Shown here piece by piece: positions 7,741-16,098 of a stretch of DNA of 32,609 bases. The stretch is taken from NCBI GenBank assembly GCA_944329385.1, contig CALVIE010000007.1, positions 1 through 32,609 of the forward strand. The letters are read 5' to 3'. The DNA is from an uncultured Bacilli bacterium (lineage in GTDB: Bacteria; Bacillota_I; Bacilli_A; RF39; UBA660). Below the pieces are notes generated by a model. The model was not told where the DNA came from and did not search any database. It worked only from the letters and a program-made list of their open reading frames with translations. How positions within the stretch are numbered: position 1 is the first letter of the stretch; each line of letters starts with the position of its first letter. The position numbers and the translations under genes are program-made.

Positions 7741-8291
7741 TAACTCATCACCGCCCCAAAACTAGTAGTCATTCCACCATTCAAGAAATTATCCAAAATA
7801 ATTCTTAAATCATCATTTGAAGTTTGTGTTACATTAAGTCCTGCACTAGCAAATGCTTGAACTATATTTCTAATTTTTTTCTGAATCTTATCCATATCTT
7901 TTTCTTTAAAAAGTAAATAATATTCAGTATCAACAACATTCATAGTTGTCGTAAACATATTAGCCTTATTAATATCGTCTAAAATAAGCTTTCTTTTAAC
8001 AGGATTTGTCTCTGAATTATAAAGCAATTGTAATCTCGATAAATAAGAAGTAATATCAACTGGTCTGTCTGCAACAACAATCCAAAATTCATAATCTATC
8101 ATATTATAAACATTTTTTAAATTAGTAATAATCATATTTTGCAAATCAGGTTCCAAGATAAAGATATTTCTAGGAAATATCTTTACCCCAGTCACCTTTT
8201 CATTATTGTCACATATAATAATGCCATTTGTAATCGCTTTAATTGGCACAAAATCATTTGTGTATTTGCTGCGGTTCGTCCCCGTACTCAT
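7740..8291 (-). CDS. VirB4 N-terminal-domain protein (split VirB4)
   Basis: A 183-residue soluble protein that looks like the missing front of VirB4/TraE: it opens with a short segment ending FVPIKAITNGIIICDN, then KVTGVKIFPRNIF, and continues with a ferredoxin-like section (YEFWIVVADRPVDI, YYLLFKEKDMDK). In many Gram-positive T4SS ATPases this section is fused to the motor. Here it is a free ORF that overlaps the PrgI-like gene by 38 bases upstream and virB4 by one base downstream. No frameshift run is evident at the junction, and each ORF has sensible ends, so I read it as a genuine split rather than a sequencing error. The ATG at 8291 has only a weak ribosome-binding site, in line with coupling to the upstream gene. 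Confidence 0.7.
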   Translation of the reverse strand: MSTGTNRSKYTNDFVPIKAITNGIIICDNNEKVTGVKIFPRNIFILEPDLQNMIITNLKNVYNMIDYEFWIVVADRPVDITSYLSRLQLLYNSETNPVKRKLILDDINKANMFTTTMNVVDTEYYLLFKEKDMDKIQKKIRNIVQAFASAGLNVTQTSNDDLRIILDNFLNGGMTTSFGAVMS

Positions 8292-8583
8292 CTTTCACAC
8301 ACCATCCTTTCCATATAAACTTTTGTCTTGAGGTAAAATACCGATATGCCTCTTGAAGAATAATTCTAATATTATGATAATTTGGCACTGGCAAAACCAA
8401 AAATCCACAAATCAGTGCAGGCATCAAATCAATAACTGCTCCAAACATAGTATTAGGTGCTATCAATAGCAACATAATTACTGTAGCCGTTATACCACAA
8501 GCAAAAAGTATTAAATCAAAAGTTGTAAAAGCTCCAAAAATAAGCATTGACTTTTTCGAGTTAGCTGGTATTAAAAATTTCAT
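8254..8583 (-). CDS. PrgI/VirB3-like T4SS inner-membrane protein
   Basis: A 109-residue protein with two hydrophobic helices (about 17-42 and 47-66), then a cytosolic tail with aromatic residues (YRYFTSRQKFIWKGW). The N-terminus with FLIPANSKKSMLIFG and the immediate position before VirB4 match the PrgI family, the Gram-positive counterpart of VirB3, which binds VirB4 to the membrane. AAAGGGGTGA lies before the ATG. Its 3' end overlaps the next gene by 38 bases. Confidence 0.75.
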   Translation of the reverse strand: MKFLIPANSKKSMLIFGAFTTFDLILFACGITATVIMLLLIAPNTMFGAVIDLMPALICGFLVLPVPNYHNIRIILQEAYRYFTSRQKFIWKGWCVKDEYGDEPQQIHK

Positions 8584-8595
8584 ATAATCACCCCT

Positions 8596-9126
8596 TTACC
8601 TTTTAAAACTCTTTCTAACTTTATAATCTTTAATCATTTTATCATTATTTATATCATTCACATATACATCACTATTAACAATCTTCAAAATAGTCAACTG
8701 GGCCAATTCTGCAGAAGCAACAATTTCTTTCCACAAATCAAACTTCATCAAATCCATATTCAATAGATTAATATTACTGTTCTTTAACCTCTCTAAACCA
8801 TCTTTTATAATACCATATATAGAATCACTATTTTGACTATCAATATAATCAGACACAACCTTGCTTCTCAATCTATCTACTTCATTATTTAGTTTAATCC
8901 ACTCTTTCAATGAAATATGACCATTTTTAATAAAACTATCCAATTGACTTTCTTTCATCACAACAACTTGCCATCGAGGAAGTCTAGCCAAATCTAAAAT
9001 AGCTTTATGTTCCATCATATCTTTATCATCAATAATTTTTTGATACACCTGAATATGTTTAGAATAAACTTCACTTTTTGGTGTCATACCAATTTTATCT
9101 CTAAACAAAGATTCTAATATACTCAT
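8596..9126 (-). CDS. Soluble protein of unknown function in the T4SS operon
   Basis: A 176-residue protein with no signal peptide or membrane span, mostly helical by composition (LKEWIKLNNEVDRLRSKVVSDYI, then an Asp/Asn-rich stretch). I do not recognise it. It starts within TAATG at 9126, overlapping the stop of the VirB6-like gene by one base, and GGAGT lies upstream. Its place between the VirB6-like channel and PrgI suggests a cytosolic partner of the translocon base, but this is context only. Confidence 0.7.
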   Translation of the reverse strand: MSILESLFRDKIGMTPKSEVYSKHIQVYQKIIDDKDMMEHKAILDLARLPRWQVVVMKESQLDSFIKNGHISLKEWIKLNNEVDRLRSKVVSDYIDSQNSDSIYGIIKDGLERLKNSNINLLNMDLMKFDLWKEIVASAELAQLTILKIVNSDVYVNDINNDKMIKDYKVRKSFKR

Positions 9127-11309
9127 TATTGTTTACTCCAAAATGACTGTCTATTTTCAGAACGTAAACTATCATCAAGTGTTTTAGAGTCTTGATATTC
9201 TTCACTATTGCTAAGCATTAAAGCTTCTTTCTCTGCAGCCTTACTAACTTTATCTATATCCTCCCATTGAATATTTTCATCCACAGTCTGCACTAAAGGC
9301 TTACCATTATTATCAGTATAATTAAGTTTATTATCATTGTACTCCTTAACAAAAGCATTATGTTCTATAGTAAGCTGATAATCATCTTGAGAACTAATAT
9401 TTTGCGTTCCATCAGTTTTACCATAACTATTAATATAATTACTAATCATCCGTTGCTCATCATTAAAGAATTTATTCATTTCACTAGTAAATGCTTTCTC
9501 ATATTCTGCTTTATTGTTATAACTAGCTACTGCAACATTACCATTTGCATCAGTATAATGTATATCATGTCGATTTTTTACAGCCTCTTGCAAATTAGCT
9601 TTTTCTTGTTGTGTCCACTTCCACTTATCAGATTTTTTGCCTAACTGATCTGTAGCTCTATTTTTCATAGAAGATGCATGCTTTGCTAAACTGTCATGAT
9701 ACCCTATACGTTTATCTAAGCCTTCTTTTTTAGATTGCATACCAACTGCCTGCCTTGAATATGCACTAACACGTTGAGTTAATGTAGTATTAGTTTTTAA
9801 CGCTGCATTTCTACCAGCTATACCAGCAACATCCAGTGATTTAGATAATGTATTCTTGCCACCAGACCTAACACCAGCAACAACACCTCTTACAGCACCA
9901 GCGCCAACACCACCAACACCTCTTCTAAATGTAGTCCAAGCATTTCCACCTTCGTCACGCGTTGCAGCAGCCGCGGCAATACCAGACGCTGTAGCACCTA
10001 CGCCTAAACCGATAGCACCTCCAGCTAAAGTACCAAATCCGCTATCTCTAACTGCTCCCATAGACTTAAACGGATTCAAACTCAACTCTCCAGAACCTTT
10101 GATACCAAATATAGATTCAATCATTTTAGGTACTTGTTTAGCAAACATAAATGCTCCAATAATTAAGAATAAATATATCCAAATATTAAATACAATATCG
10201 TCGCCAGTTATATCATTAACTTTTTGCCCTAATGTTGAATCAGAAGCCAACACCATTGAAGAAATAACAGATATCAAAACTATAACTAAGAAAACAACCG
10301 CAAGCCTTAAGAAAAGAGAAAAATAAGTAGATGCGCATTCTTTTATCCAAGAATTTAATTTACCACTACCAATTGATTCCTTAGGATCAATATAAGATAC
10401 AATCGCAATCGGTGCAATCATTTGTAAGAAACATAATTTAATAACCCTAACTGCCACATCAACACAAAACACAATAAGTAAAAATACAACATATATACCA
10501 GCAGCAGTTGAAATAAATGGTAAATAATTAATTACATATTCTCCATCACTTTTCCACCACAATAACTTATCAAAATGAGAAAAATCACGTTCATCACAAA
10601 TACCATTAATACACTCATTTCCATCACGATCAGTATTACCAGCATATTTAAAAAAGCTATATAAATCCACATCATTTGCAGAAGCATCTTCATATCCACC
10701 TATTTCTGTATCTAATTGTTCCAAACAAGAACCAGTAAGTGCCATATCCTTTGAACCAAAGACACCACTAGTACCATTACAACCACTAAACAAAGCACCA
10801 TCACCTTCAGTTACCGCAGGATTCAAAGAATAAAAAGCTCCAAACATCATAAATTGTACATCTTTAGCCATTGTTTCAACACTATCAGGAGTTATTTTTC
10901 CATTTTCATCGGACATATTACTTCCTAATATTAACTTACCAATAACATTATTTTGAATAATCGTATTTTGCAACTGTGCTGCAAACTGAAAAACATAAGG
11001 TACACTAACTAAAAGTACTAATGCAACCAATACATTAGTTACTAATTTTCCCATTCCTTTAGAACTATCCCTAAAAGCACTAGGATCAACTATATACTGT
11101 AAAAGGGAAAAACTAACCTTAAACAACATAAATATTCCAAGTAATACATAAACACGATTAATTAATTCTTGAAGTGGATTATCTTCGCCACTAAATAAAT
11201 TTAATTGCGATAAATAAATAAATAATTTATATATTTGAGGAATCAACCCATATACAATATTATCTAGAAAAAACATTAAAGTTCTAAAAAGGTTTTGTAC
11301 TATTTCCAT
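9126..11309 (-). CDS. VirB6/TrbL-like polytopic T4SS channel protein
   Basis: A 727-residue protein. The N-terminal two-fifths hold hydrophobic spans near 15-35, 48-70 and 85-110, a large outside loop (about 120-260) with several Cys, then clustered spans near 262-310, 330-355 and 370-395. A Gly/Ala-rich stretch (GGAIGLGVGATASGIAAAAATR) follows, and a long charged, helical cytosolic tail from about 470 to the end. This polytopic core with a central loop and soluble tail is the pattern of VirB6/TrbL proteins, which build the inner-membrane channel. AAAGGAGG precedes the ATG. It lies 11 bases after the upstream pilin-like gene. Confidence 0.8.
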   Translation of the reverse strand: MEIVQNLFRTLMFFLDNIVYGLIPQIYKLFIYLSQLNLFSGEDNPLQELINRVYVLLGIFMLFKVSFSLLQYIVDPSAFRDSSKGMGKLVTNVLVALVLLVSVPYVFQFAAQLQNTIIQNNVIGKLILGSNMSDENGKITPDSVETMAKDVQFMMFGAFYSLNPAVTEGDGALFSGCNGTSGVFGSKDMALTGSCLEQLDTEIGGYEDASANDVDLYSFFKYAGNTDRDGNECINGICDERDFSHFDKLLWWKSDGEYVINYLPFISTAAGIYVVFLLIVFCVDVAVRVIKLCFLQMIAPIAIVSYIDPKESIGSGKLNSWIKECASTYFSLFLRLAVVFLVIVLISVISSMVLASDSTLGQKVNDITGDDIVFNIWIYLFLIIGAFMFAKQVPKMIESIFGIKGSGELSLNPFKSMGAVRDSGFGTLAGGAIGLGVGATASGIAAAAATRDEGGNAWTTFRRGVGGVGAGAVRGVVAGVRSGGKNTLSKSLDVAGIAGRNAALKTNTTLTQRVSAYSRQAVGMQSKKEGLDKRIGYHDSLAKHASSMKNRATDQLGKKSDKWKWTQQEKANLQEAVKNRHDIHYTDANGNVAVASYNNKAEYEKAFTSEMNKFFNDEQRMISNYINSYGKTDGTQNISSQDDYQLTIEHNAFVKEYNDNKLNYTDNNGKPLVQTVDENIQWEDIDKVSKAAEKEALMLSNSEEYQDSKTLDDSLRSENRQSFWSKQ

Positions 11310-11320
11310 AAGTTCCTCCT

Positions 11321-12181
11321 TTATTTCGTTATATCACAGAATATATCACCGTCAGCACCAATTTTTACAGTACCTCCAATATTATCATTAATAATATTTA
11401 TAATAAAAGTTAAAAACATTGGTAACAAAAGTAAAATAAACACTACTATAAGTCTAGTAATTAAATGACTAAATGCAGTCTTTAATTTTTCATCATCAGA
11501 ACCAACTATAGCTTTGATAAAACCAATTGCCGTCATAACGACGACTAAAATAATTGCTACAACACTAATAAACCAAAAAACACTAGATAAAATATTACTC
11601 ATATCATCATCAATAAGACTACAATCATTACCAACGTCATCAATTGAATATTCATTTCCTGCAGCCCAACTAGCAATTGCATTAGGATCTACCCCAGTAT
11701 CACTAAAAGCATCTGGATTAGCTGTAGCTTTTTCAATACATTTTTTAAATTCTTCAGAATTAATTTCATATGCATTATAACAATATCCTTGAGCTTTTGA
11801 AATATCTTGAGCTTGTTCAGTCCTATCAGCTGCCTCATCATCAGTTGCACCAGTAGCATCGTCCGCATTAGATGTTGCATCAGAATCAAAATCTTCTGTT
11901 GGATCTTCCCAATCTTCTTTATCTTCATTAGCCTGTTGTTGACATTTTGCCTTACATTGAGCACATGTTTGACCATTAGGATTTGTTTTACAAGCATCAC
12001 TTTTATTACAATTATCTATACAACTACTTCCACCAGAACTACTAGATCCACTAGAACCAGAAGAATTTCCTAAACAATCCGGCCAATCTGGACTAGTTTG
12101 ATTACAAACCGCATTAACTCCACTTATATTGACAAATAATATCCCTACAATTAACAAAATAGATATAAAACATTTTTTCAT
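11321..12181 (-). CDS. Secreted Cys-rich domain fused to a VirB2-like two-helix membrane module
   Basis: A 286-residue protein. A signal peptide (1-25) precedes a Ser/Gly-rich linker and a Cys cluster (CIDNCNKSDACKTN, QTCAQCKAKCQQQ), then an acidic stretch and two more Cys. The last 90 residues form two helices with a basic/polar turn (FIKAIVGSDDEKLK, then RLIVVFILLLLP). That hairpin repeats the pattern of the two short proteins upstream (FAKAIIGQDEDKIK; RLIAAVLVFLIV), so this looks like a VirB2-type module carrying an exported domain. It begins a transcription unit with its own promoter just after a terminator. AAGGTAAGGGA provides the ribosome-binding site. Confidence 0.75.
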   Translation of the reverse strand: MKKCFISILLIVGILFVNISGVNAVCNQTSPDWPDCLGNSSGSSGSSSSGGSSCIDNCNKSDACKTNPNGQTCAQCKAKCQQQANEDKEDWEDPTEDFDSDATSNADDATGATDDEAADRTEQAQDISKAQGYCYNAYEINSEEFKKCIEKATANPDAFSDTGVDPNAIASWAAGNEYSIDDVGNDCSLIDDDMSNILSSVFWFISVVAIILVVVMTAIGFIKAIVGSDDEKLKTAFSHLITRLIVVFILLLLPMFLTFIINIINDNIGGTVKIGADGDIFCDITK

Positions 12182-12211
12182 AAAATCCCTTACCTTAATA
12201 TATACATAACC

Positions 12212-12217
12212 ATTATA
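12212..12217 (-). promoter_or_regulatory. -10 element for the VirB6/VirB4 transcription unit
   Basis: A perfect TATAAT on the minus strand about 30 bases before the ATG at 12181. The -35 (TTTATC at about 12235-12240) is poor. The site follows directly after a terminator, which supports a new transcript here. Confidence 0.5.
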
Positions 12218-12260
12218 GCAAAAATAAGTTTAAAGATAAATAAAATTATACATAAAAACA

Positions 12261-12289
12261 AAAAAAGTTATTTTACAATAACCTTTTTT
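12261..12289 (-). terminator. Terminator after the two small pilin-like genes
   Basis: On the minus strand AAAAAAGGTTATT and AATAACTTTTTT form a stem (one mismatch, four-base loop) followed by a T-rich run. It directly follows the TAA of the 12288-12689 gene and should let the two small proteins be made in excess over the channel genes. Confidence 0.75.
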
Positions 12290-12689
12290 ATTCAGTAGTA
12301 TCTTCTATTTCGTTATTTGTATCAACACCGTTAATAAATTTTTTACTACAACTCCAAATATCACTAACAGTTGTACCATCTGGATTAGCTTGATCCTCAA
12401 CTCCAGATACTAAATTAACAGCAAGCTGAACTACAAATATGATTAAAAATACCACTAAAGCAGAAATAAGACGTGAAACAAATGCTTTTTGATATTTTTT
12501 TATATCTTCTTCTTTTTTTGCAATTACAGACTTTGTAAAATCCATCATACCCCAAATAATAAGTAATATTGGAACTACAATTTTAATTCCTTTAATAATA
12601 GTCGAAACTACATTAAACAAAGCATTAGGAACTAAAATTCCTTCACATAAAGTCGAATCAGCAGTATCTAACAAATATATTAAATCCAT
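12288..12689 (-). CDS. VirB2/TrbC-like two-helix pilin candidate
   Basis: A 133-residue protein with helices at about 25-47 and 68-93 joined by a charged turn (MDFTKSVIAKKEEDIKKYQKAF). It is clearly paralogous to the 122-residue product upstream: both share LLIIWGM-x-DF-x-K, a Lys-rich turn, RLI-x(2)-LVFLI and a final Cys after DIWSC. The size and the two-helix hairpin fit VirB2/TrbC pilins or the small hairpin proteins of Gram-positive T4SS. No signal peptide is visible beyond the helices. The 31-base gap to the upstream gene and the terminator just after it make a two-gene unit. Confidence 0.75.
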   Translation of the reverse strand: MDLIYLLDTADSTLCEGILVPNALFNVVSTIIKGIKIVVPILLIIWGMMDFTKSVIAKKEEDIKKYQKAFVSRLISALVVFLIIFVVQLAVNLVSGVEDQANPDGTTVSDIWSCSKKFINGVDTNNEIEDTTE

Positions 12690-12719
12690 ATCTCATTCCT
12701 ACTTTCCATATTTTTAAAT

Positions 12720-13088
12720 TTAAGCTTCTTGTCCTGTAATTAATGATTTTGCACAGCCCCATATATCTTGAGTATCTTCACCAACATTATCTTCACCAGC
12801 TACACTAGCTGCAACATTAATTAAAAGCTGAACAATAGTAACAATTAAGAAAACAAGTACAGCTGCAATAAGTCTTTTCATAAATAACTTTTGACCAGCT
12901 TTAATTTTGTCCTCATCTTGTCCAATAATAGCTTTCGCAAAATCAATCATACCCCAAATAATCAAAAGTATTGGAACTATAACTTGAATTGCAACAACAA
13001 TTAAATGGATGACGTTACCAATTCCTGTTGGAATACCTCCGTCAATTACACCTCCACAATAATCTAAAAAACTAACAAAATTTAACAT
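12720..13088 (-). CDS. VirB2/TrbC-like two-helix pilin candidate
   Basis: A 122-residue protein with helices at about 24-46 and 70-93, turn FAKAIIGQDEDKIKAGQK, and a C-terminal DIWGCAKSLI. Its paralogue follows directly. Both have a Cys near residue 10-15 and another near the C-terminus, so a disulfide bringing the ends together outside is plausible. GAGGAGG lies five bases before the ATG, and the promoter at 13116-13144 is one of the best in the window, so high expression is expected, as for a structural subunit. Confidence 0.78.
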   Translation of the reverse strand: MLNFVSFLDYCGGVIDGGIPTGIGNVIHLIVVAIQVIVPILLIIWGMIDFAKAIIGQDEDKIKAGQKLFMKRLIAAVLVFLIVTIVQLLINVAASVAGEDNVGEDTQDIWGCAKSLITGQEA

Positions 13089-13115
13089 ATAAACCTCCTC
13101 TTAATCTATATAATA

Positions 13116-13144
13116 AATATACCTTTTATTAAAGATTTTGTCAA
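13116..13144 (-). promoter_or_regulatory. Strong promoter of the VirB2-like gene pair
   Basis: Perfect TTGACA (13144-13139), 17-base spacer and TATATT (13121-13116) on the minus strand, about 30 bases before the ATG at 13088. Confidence 0.8.
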
Positions 13145-13192
13145 TAGATTGTGCAACATATACAAATAATTGACAAATTTACTAAACAAAGT

Positions 13193-13234
13193 TCTATTAC
13201 GAAAATACCCACAAATACATAAAAATTCGTAATA
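13193..13234. repeat. 42-bp direct repeat, copy 1 (3' side of the DUF4143 gene)
   Basis: Matches 14549-14590 at 37 of 42 positions in the same orientation. Both begin TCTATTACGAAA and end CATAAAAATTCGTAATA apart from one internal difference. Each copy carries inverted ends TATTACGAA and TTCGTAATA, so each can form a hairpin. Confidence 0.85.
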
Positions 13235-13238
13235 ACAA

Positions 13239-14492
13239 TCATAAATTTAAACTATTTTCATCTAAAAGAAAATTATATATTCCCATAGTAACAATACCAT
13301 TTTCATCTCTTCTTGGTTTTATATTATTTCTAACAACAATAATTTTTTTAAATGAATCACTAATATTAATCAAAGAATTATTCTCTTGCTTAAGTTTCTC
13401 AGTACTATCTATTGAAAAAGCCGATTGAATATAATACTTATTATTACCTTGTGAAGCAATAAAATCAACCTCATAATTTTTTAAAATTCTCTCACCCTTT
13501 TTATTACTATCATATGCACTAACAACCCCAACATCAACACTAAAACCTCGCACTCTAAGCTCATTATAAATAATATTTTCCATAACATGATTTTCCTCAG
13601 TCTGTCTAAAATTAAGTCTAGCATTCCTAAGCCCAATGTCTTCAAAATAATACTTATAAGGTGAATTAATATATTTCTTACCTTTAATATCAAATCTTTT
13701 TACTTTATTAATCAAAAAAGAATCCTCAAAATAACCAATATACTTATGAATAGTCTTATCACTAATTACTTTATTTTTTTCACTTTTAAAAGTTCTTGAA
13801 AGCTTAAAGGGATTAGTAAGTGAACCTATAGATGAAGCCAAAACATCCAAAAGTTCATCTAATTCTACCTTATTTCTTACGTTATTCCTCTCTACAATAT
13901 CTGATAAATAAACCTTATCAAAAAGCGAACTCAAATACCTTGCCTTTTCTAAAGAACCTTTATAACTCAAAGTAAGAGGCATTCCACCATAATTAAAATA
14001 ATCATCCCATGCTTCATCAACACTTCCATCATAAACAGAAAAATATTCTTTAAAGCTCAAAGGATAAACATGTATTTCATCTCCCCTACCTCTAAATTCA
14101 GTAATAACATCAGATGATAAAAACTTAGAATTACTTCCTGTCACATATATATCTATATTATCTATATGAAGCAAACTATTTAAAACTTCCTCAAACCTAT
14201 CCAAATATTGAATTTCGTCTAATAAAACATAATAAACTTTATTATCAATAATTTTTCCTTTTACATAATCAAGCATAACATAAGGATCTCTAAGCCTTTC
14301 ATTACTTAAATCATCTAATACAATAGAAATAATATGAGAATCATCAATTCCTTTTTCTATTAAATAATTATAAAATATTTTAAAAAGTAAAAACGATTTT
14401 CCAGATCTCCTTAATCCAGTTATAACCTTAATAAGTCCATTATTTTCCCTATTTTTAAGCATATTCAAATAATTATCTCTTTTAATATACAT
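13239..14492 (-). CDS. AAA+ ATPase of the AAA_14/DUF4143 family
   Basis: A 417-residue protein. Walker A GLRRSGKS at 26-33, Walker B LLDE at 91-94 after VYYV, and a YVTGSNS sensor region. The C-terminal half has the DUF4143 pattern (DIGLRNARL, NIIYNELRVRG, then YEVDFIASQGNNKYYIQ), which resembles a PD-(D/E)xK nuclease-like fold with E-V-D-F. This family is widespread and often multicopy in gut Bacillota and archaea; its function is not settled. It interrupts an otherwise functional series of pilus and T4SS genes and is bracketed by two copies of a 42-bp repeat, so it is probably a later insertion. No clear promoter is seen. Confidence 0.88.
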   Translation of the reverse strand: MYIKRDNYLNMLKNRENNGLIKVITGLRRSGKSFLLFKIFYNYLIEKGIDDSHIISIVLDDLSNERLRDPYVMLDYVKGKIIDNKVYYVLLDEIQYLDRFEEVLNSLLHIDNIDIYVTGSNSKFLSSDVITEFRGRGDEIHVYPLSFKEYFSVYDGSVDEAWDDYFNYGGMPLTLSYKGSLEKARYLSSLFDKVYLSDIVERNNVRNKVELDELLDVLASSIGSLTNPFKLSRTFKSEKNKVISDKTIHKYIGYFEDSFLINKVKRFDIKGKKYINSPYKYYFEDIGLRNARLNFRQTEENHVMENIIYNELRVRGFSVDVGVVSAYDSNKKGERILKNYEVDFIASQGNNKYYIQSAFSIDSTEKLKQENNSLINISDSFKKIIVVRNNIKPRRDENGIVTMGIYNFLLDENSLNL

Positions 14493-14548
14493 ACTTTTAC
14501 CTCATTTCAATTAATATTTTATAATTATTATATTAAACAGTCAAGTTT

Positions 14549-14590
14549 TCTATTACGAAATTACTTGCAAATGCATAAAAATTCGTAATA
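14549..14590. repeat. 42-bp direct repeat, copy 2 (5' side of the DUF4143 gene)
   Basis: Same orientation as 13193-13234 with five mismatches; the inverted ends CTATTACGAA (14550-14559) and TTCGTAATAG (14582-14591) form a 10-bp stem. It lies between the TadZ-like gene and the ATPase gene. Confidence 0.85.
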
Positions 14591-14601
14591 GAAAAAAAGA
14601 A

Positions 14602-15609
14602 TTACTTAAATATTCCCATAATTCCTTTTTTATCACCATCACCTTCAGAAGAATCTTGTTTATAAAATCCAAGCTTAGAAAAAAACTTATCCAAAGCTAT
14701 ATTTTGATCACTTTGGTCATTTAAAGGTGGAATAGTTGCAAACACTGTAAGCCCAGTTTCATATTCAAAATCAGCAACATCTTGTTTACTAATCATACAT
14801 TTATTAAGTACAATTTTTTTATTTTTGTTTCTCTCAAGCACCTTAGGATCACGGGCCAATAATTTATTAAGTTGTATTTTAGAAGGCTCAAGCAAATATA
14901 TAACCTCTGTTGCAAAAGTTTCAGCCATTTGGCTAGTATTTCCATCAAGTAAAATAATATCAGAAGTACTATATTTATTTATAGTATTACCAAGTTCTCC
15001 ACTATTGACACTATACATTTTATCCTCATCAAAATACATAAAATCATGTTTATCAACTTCTACAGCAACTACATCATAATTATGTGCTAACTGCTTTCTC
15101 GCAATATAAATTAATGTAGTAGCTCCCGCACCAGGTGTAATATCTTTAAAACAAATTACAGAACATCTTTTTAGCTCATTAGAATAACTAACCGGTGCCA
15201 CACCTACATCATAAGAGCCATGCGTCGTATCAAGCTGATGATACTGAGCAACATCACGATAACTATTTGGATGATCAATAAGCCATTTAACACCATCTAC
15301 ATTCATCGTAAAATTATAAATTCCCATCGAAATCAAATCAGATAAATATTCTGGATTAGATGTTTCTGGTGATGCATCAAGTAGTAAGACCACTTTACTA
15401 ACATCAAGTGATAAAGATAATTGCTGTAAAGTTTTAATTTCCTTATAATCTTTTAAAGCTGTTACATCCAAAATCATTTTTTGAAAAAAGAAATTTTGAA
15501 AAGTATTTATAATCTCATCAACCGTGTATTCTCCCTCTAATTTTTTTATAACCTCAATATCTAAATTAGATAAAGCATCACGGTATTTATTTGCAATTAT
15601 AACGTTCAT
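14602..15609 (-). CDS. TadZ/CpaE-like pilus-localisation protein with degenerate P-loop
   Basis: A 335-residue protein with a receiver-like N-terminal domain (about 1-115) and a ParA/MinD-type domain from about 148, the layout of TadZ/CpaE, which places Tad pilus machinery in the cell. The nucleotide loop reads ITPGAGATTL (159-165 core); the signature Lys of the deviant Walker A is missing and replaced by Ala. Later motifs are DIILLDGN (Walker B-like) and VLNKCMI. TadZ proteins are often atypical at this loop, so it may bind ATP without turning it over. GGAGGTGCGAG precedes the ATG. It is the last gene of the Tad segment before the DUF4143 insertion. Confidence 0.78.
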   Translation of the reverse strand: MNVIIANKYRDALSNLDIEVIKKLEGEYTVDEIINTFQNFFFQKMILDVTALKDYKEIKTLQQLSLSLDVSKVVLLLDASPETSNPEYLSDLISMGIYNFTMNVDGVKWLIDHPNSYRDVAQYHQLDTTHGSYDVGVAPVSYSNELKRCSVICFKDITPGAGATTLIYIARKQLAHNYDVVAVEVDKHDFMYFDEDKMYSVNSGELGNTINKYSTSDIILLDGNTSQMAETFATEVIYLLEPSKIQLNKLLARDPKVLERNKNKKIVLNKCMISKQDVADFEYETGLTVFATIPPLNDQSDQNIALDKFFSKLGFYKQDSSEGDGDKKGIMGIFK

Positions 15610-15621
15610 CTCGCACCTCCT

Positions 15622-16098
15622 CTAGCTATCTATTTCATTAAAGATCATTGTTTCACCATTTACTGGTAGTTTAAGTAATCCACCTAAAATAGGTAAATCA
15701 AAATACATATATGATATTACTCGGTAATATTTTCCACACTTAGCAGTATCAGAACCAGAGCCACATGTATCAAACTCATATACACAGTATTGATAAACAC
15801 CTTCAGAATTAAGTAATTGTCCACCTCTTCCGCCATTACCACTCGCAGTACTTGGACAAACATCAGAATTCTTATTGTAACCAACATTTGCTCTATAACC
15901 AATATTTCCAAGCCACTCTTCCACTCTAGCCTCAGTCGAACTAGTATAACCTTGATCTTTTTCTATTTCTTCAATAATTTTATTTTTCACCTTGAAAGCC
16001 CTAGAATAAGAAAGAGAACCAATAAAAAACATAATCAAAATTATAACAAATATAATAACTAAATTAAATATTCCAGCATTAGCTATAGCTTCTTTCAT
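15622..16098 (-). CDS. TadE-like minor pilin candidate
   Basis: A 158-residue protein beginning MKEAIANAG, followed by one hydrophobic helix (about 11-31), then a mixed outer domain with four or more Cys (VCPSTA, YQYCVYEFDTCG, AKCGKYY). The start overlaps the upstream gene by four bases (ATGA). It is similar to the 165-residue protein upstream (shared helix, IGY, QYCVY/LYCVY, YVDLPI/YFDLPI). One N-terminal helix followed by a disulfide-rich head is how Tad minor pilins look. No leader peptide longer than a few residues is present. Confidence 0.72.
   Translation of the reverse strand: MKEAIANAGIFNLVIIFVIILIMFFIGSLSYSRAFKVKNKIIEEIEKDQGYTSSTEARVEEWLGNIGYRANVGYNKNSDVCPSTASGNGGRGGQLLNSEGVYQYCVYEFDTCGSGSDTAKCGKYYRVISYMYFDLPILGGLLKLPVNGETMIFNEIDS

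Noticed and set aside
9856-10326. Plus-strand frame of 156 codons inside the VirB6-like gene
   Set aside because: Pro/Thr/Ala-rich antisense of the Gly/Ala-rich stretch; no start signals and the minus-strand gene is well supported.
2385-13088. A conventional conjugative element
   Set aside because: No relaxase, VirD4/TcpA coupling ATPase, integrase or oriT-like site was found in the window. They could lie outside it, so this is only an argument from absence.
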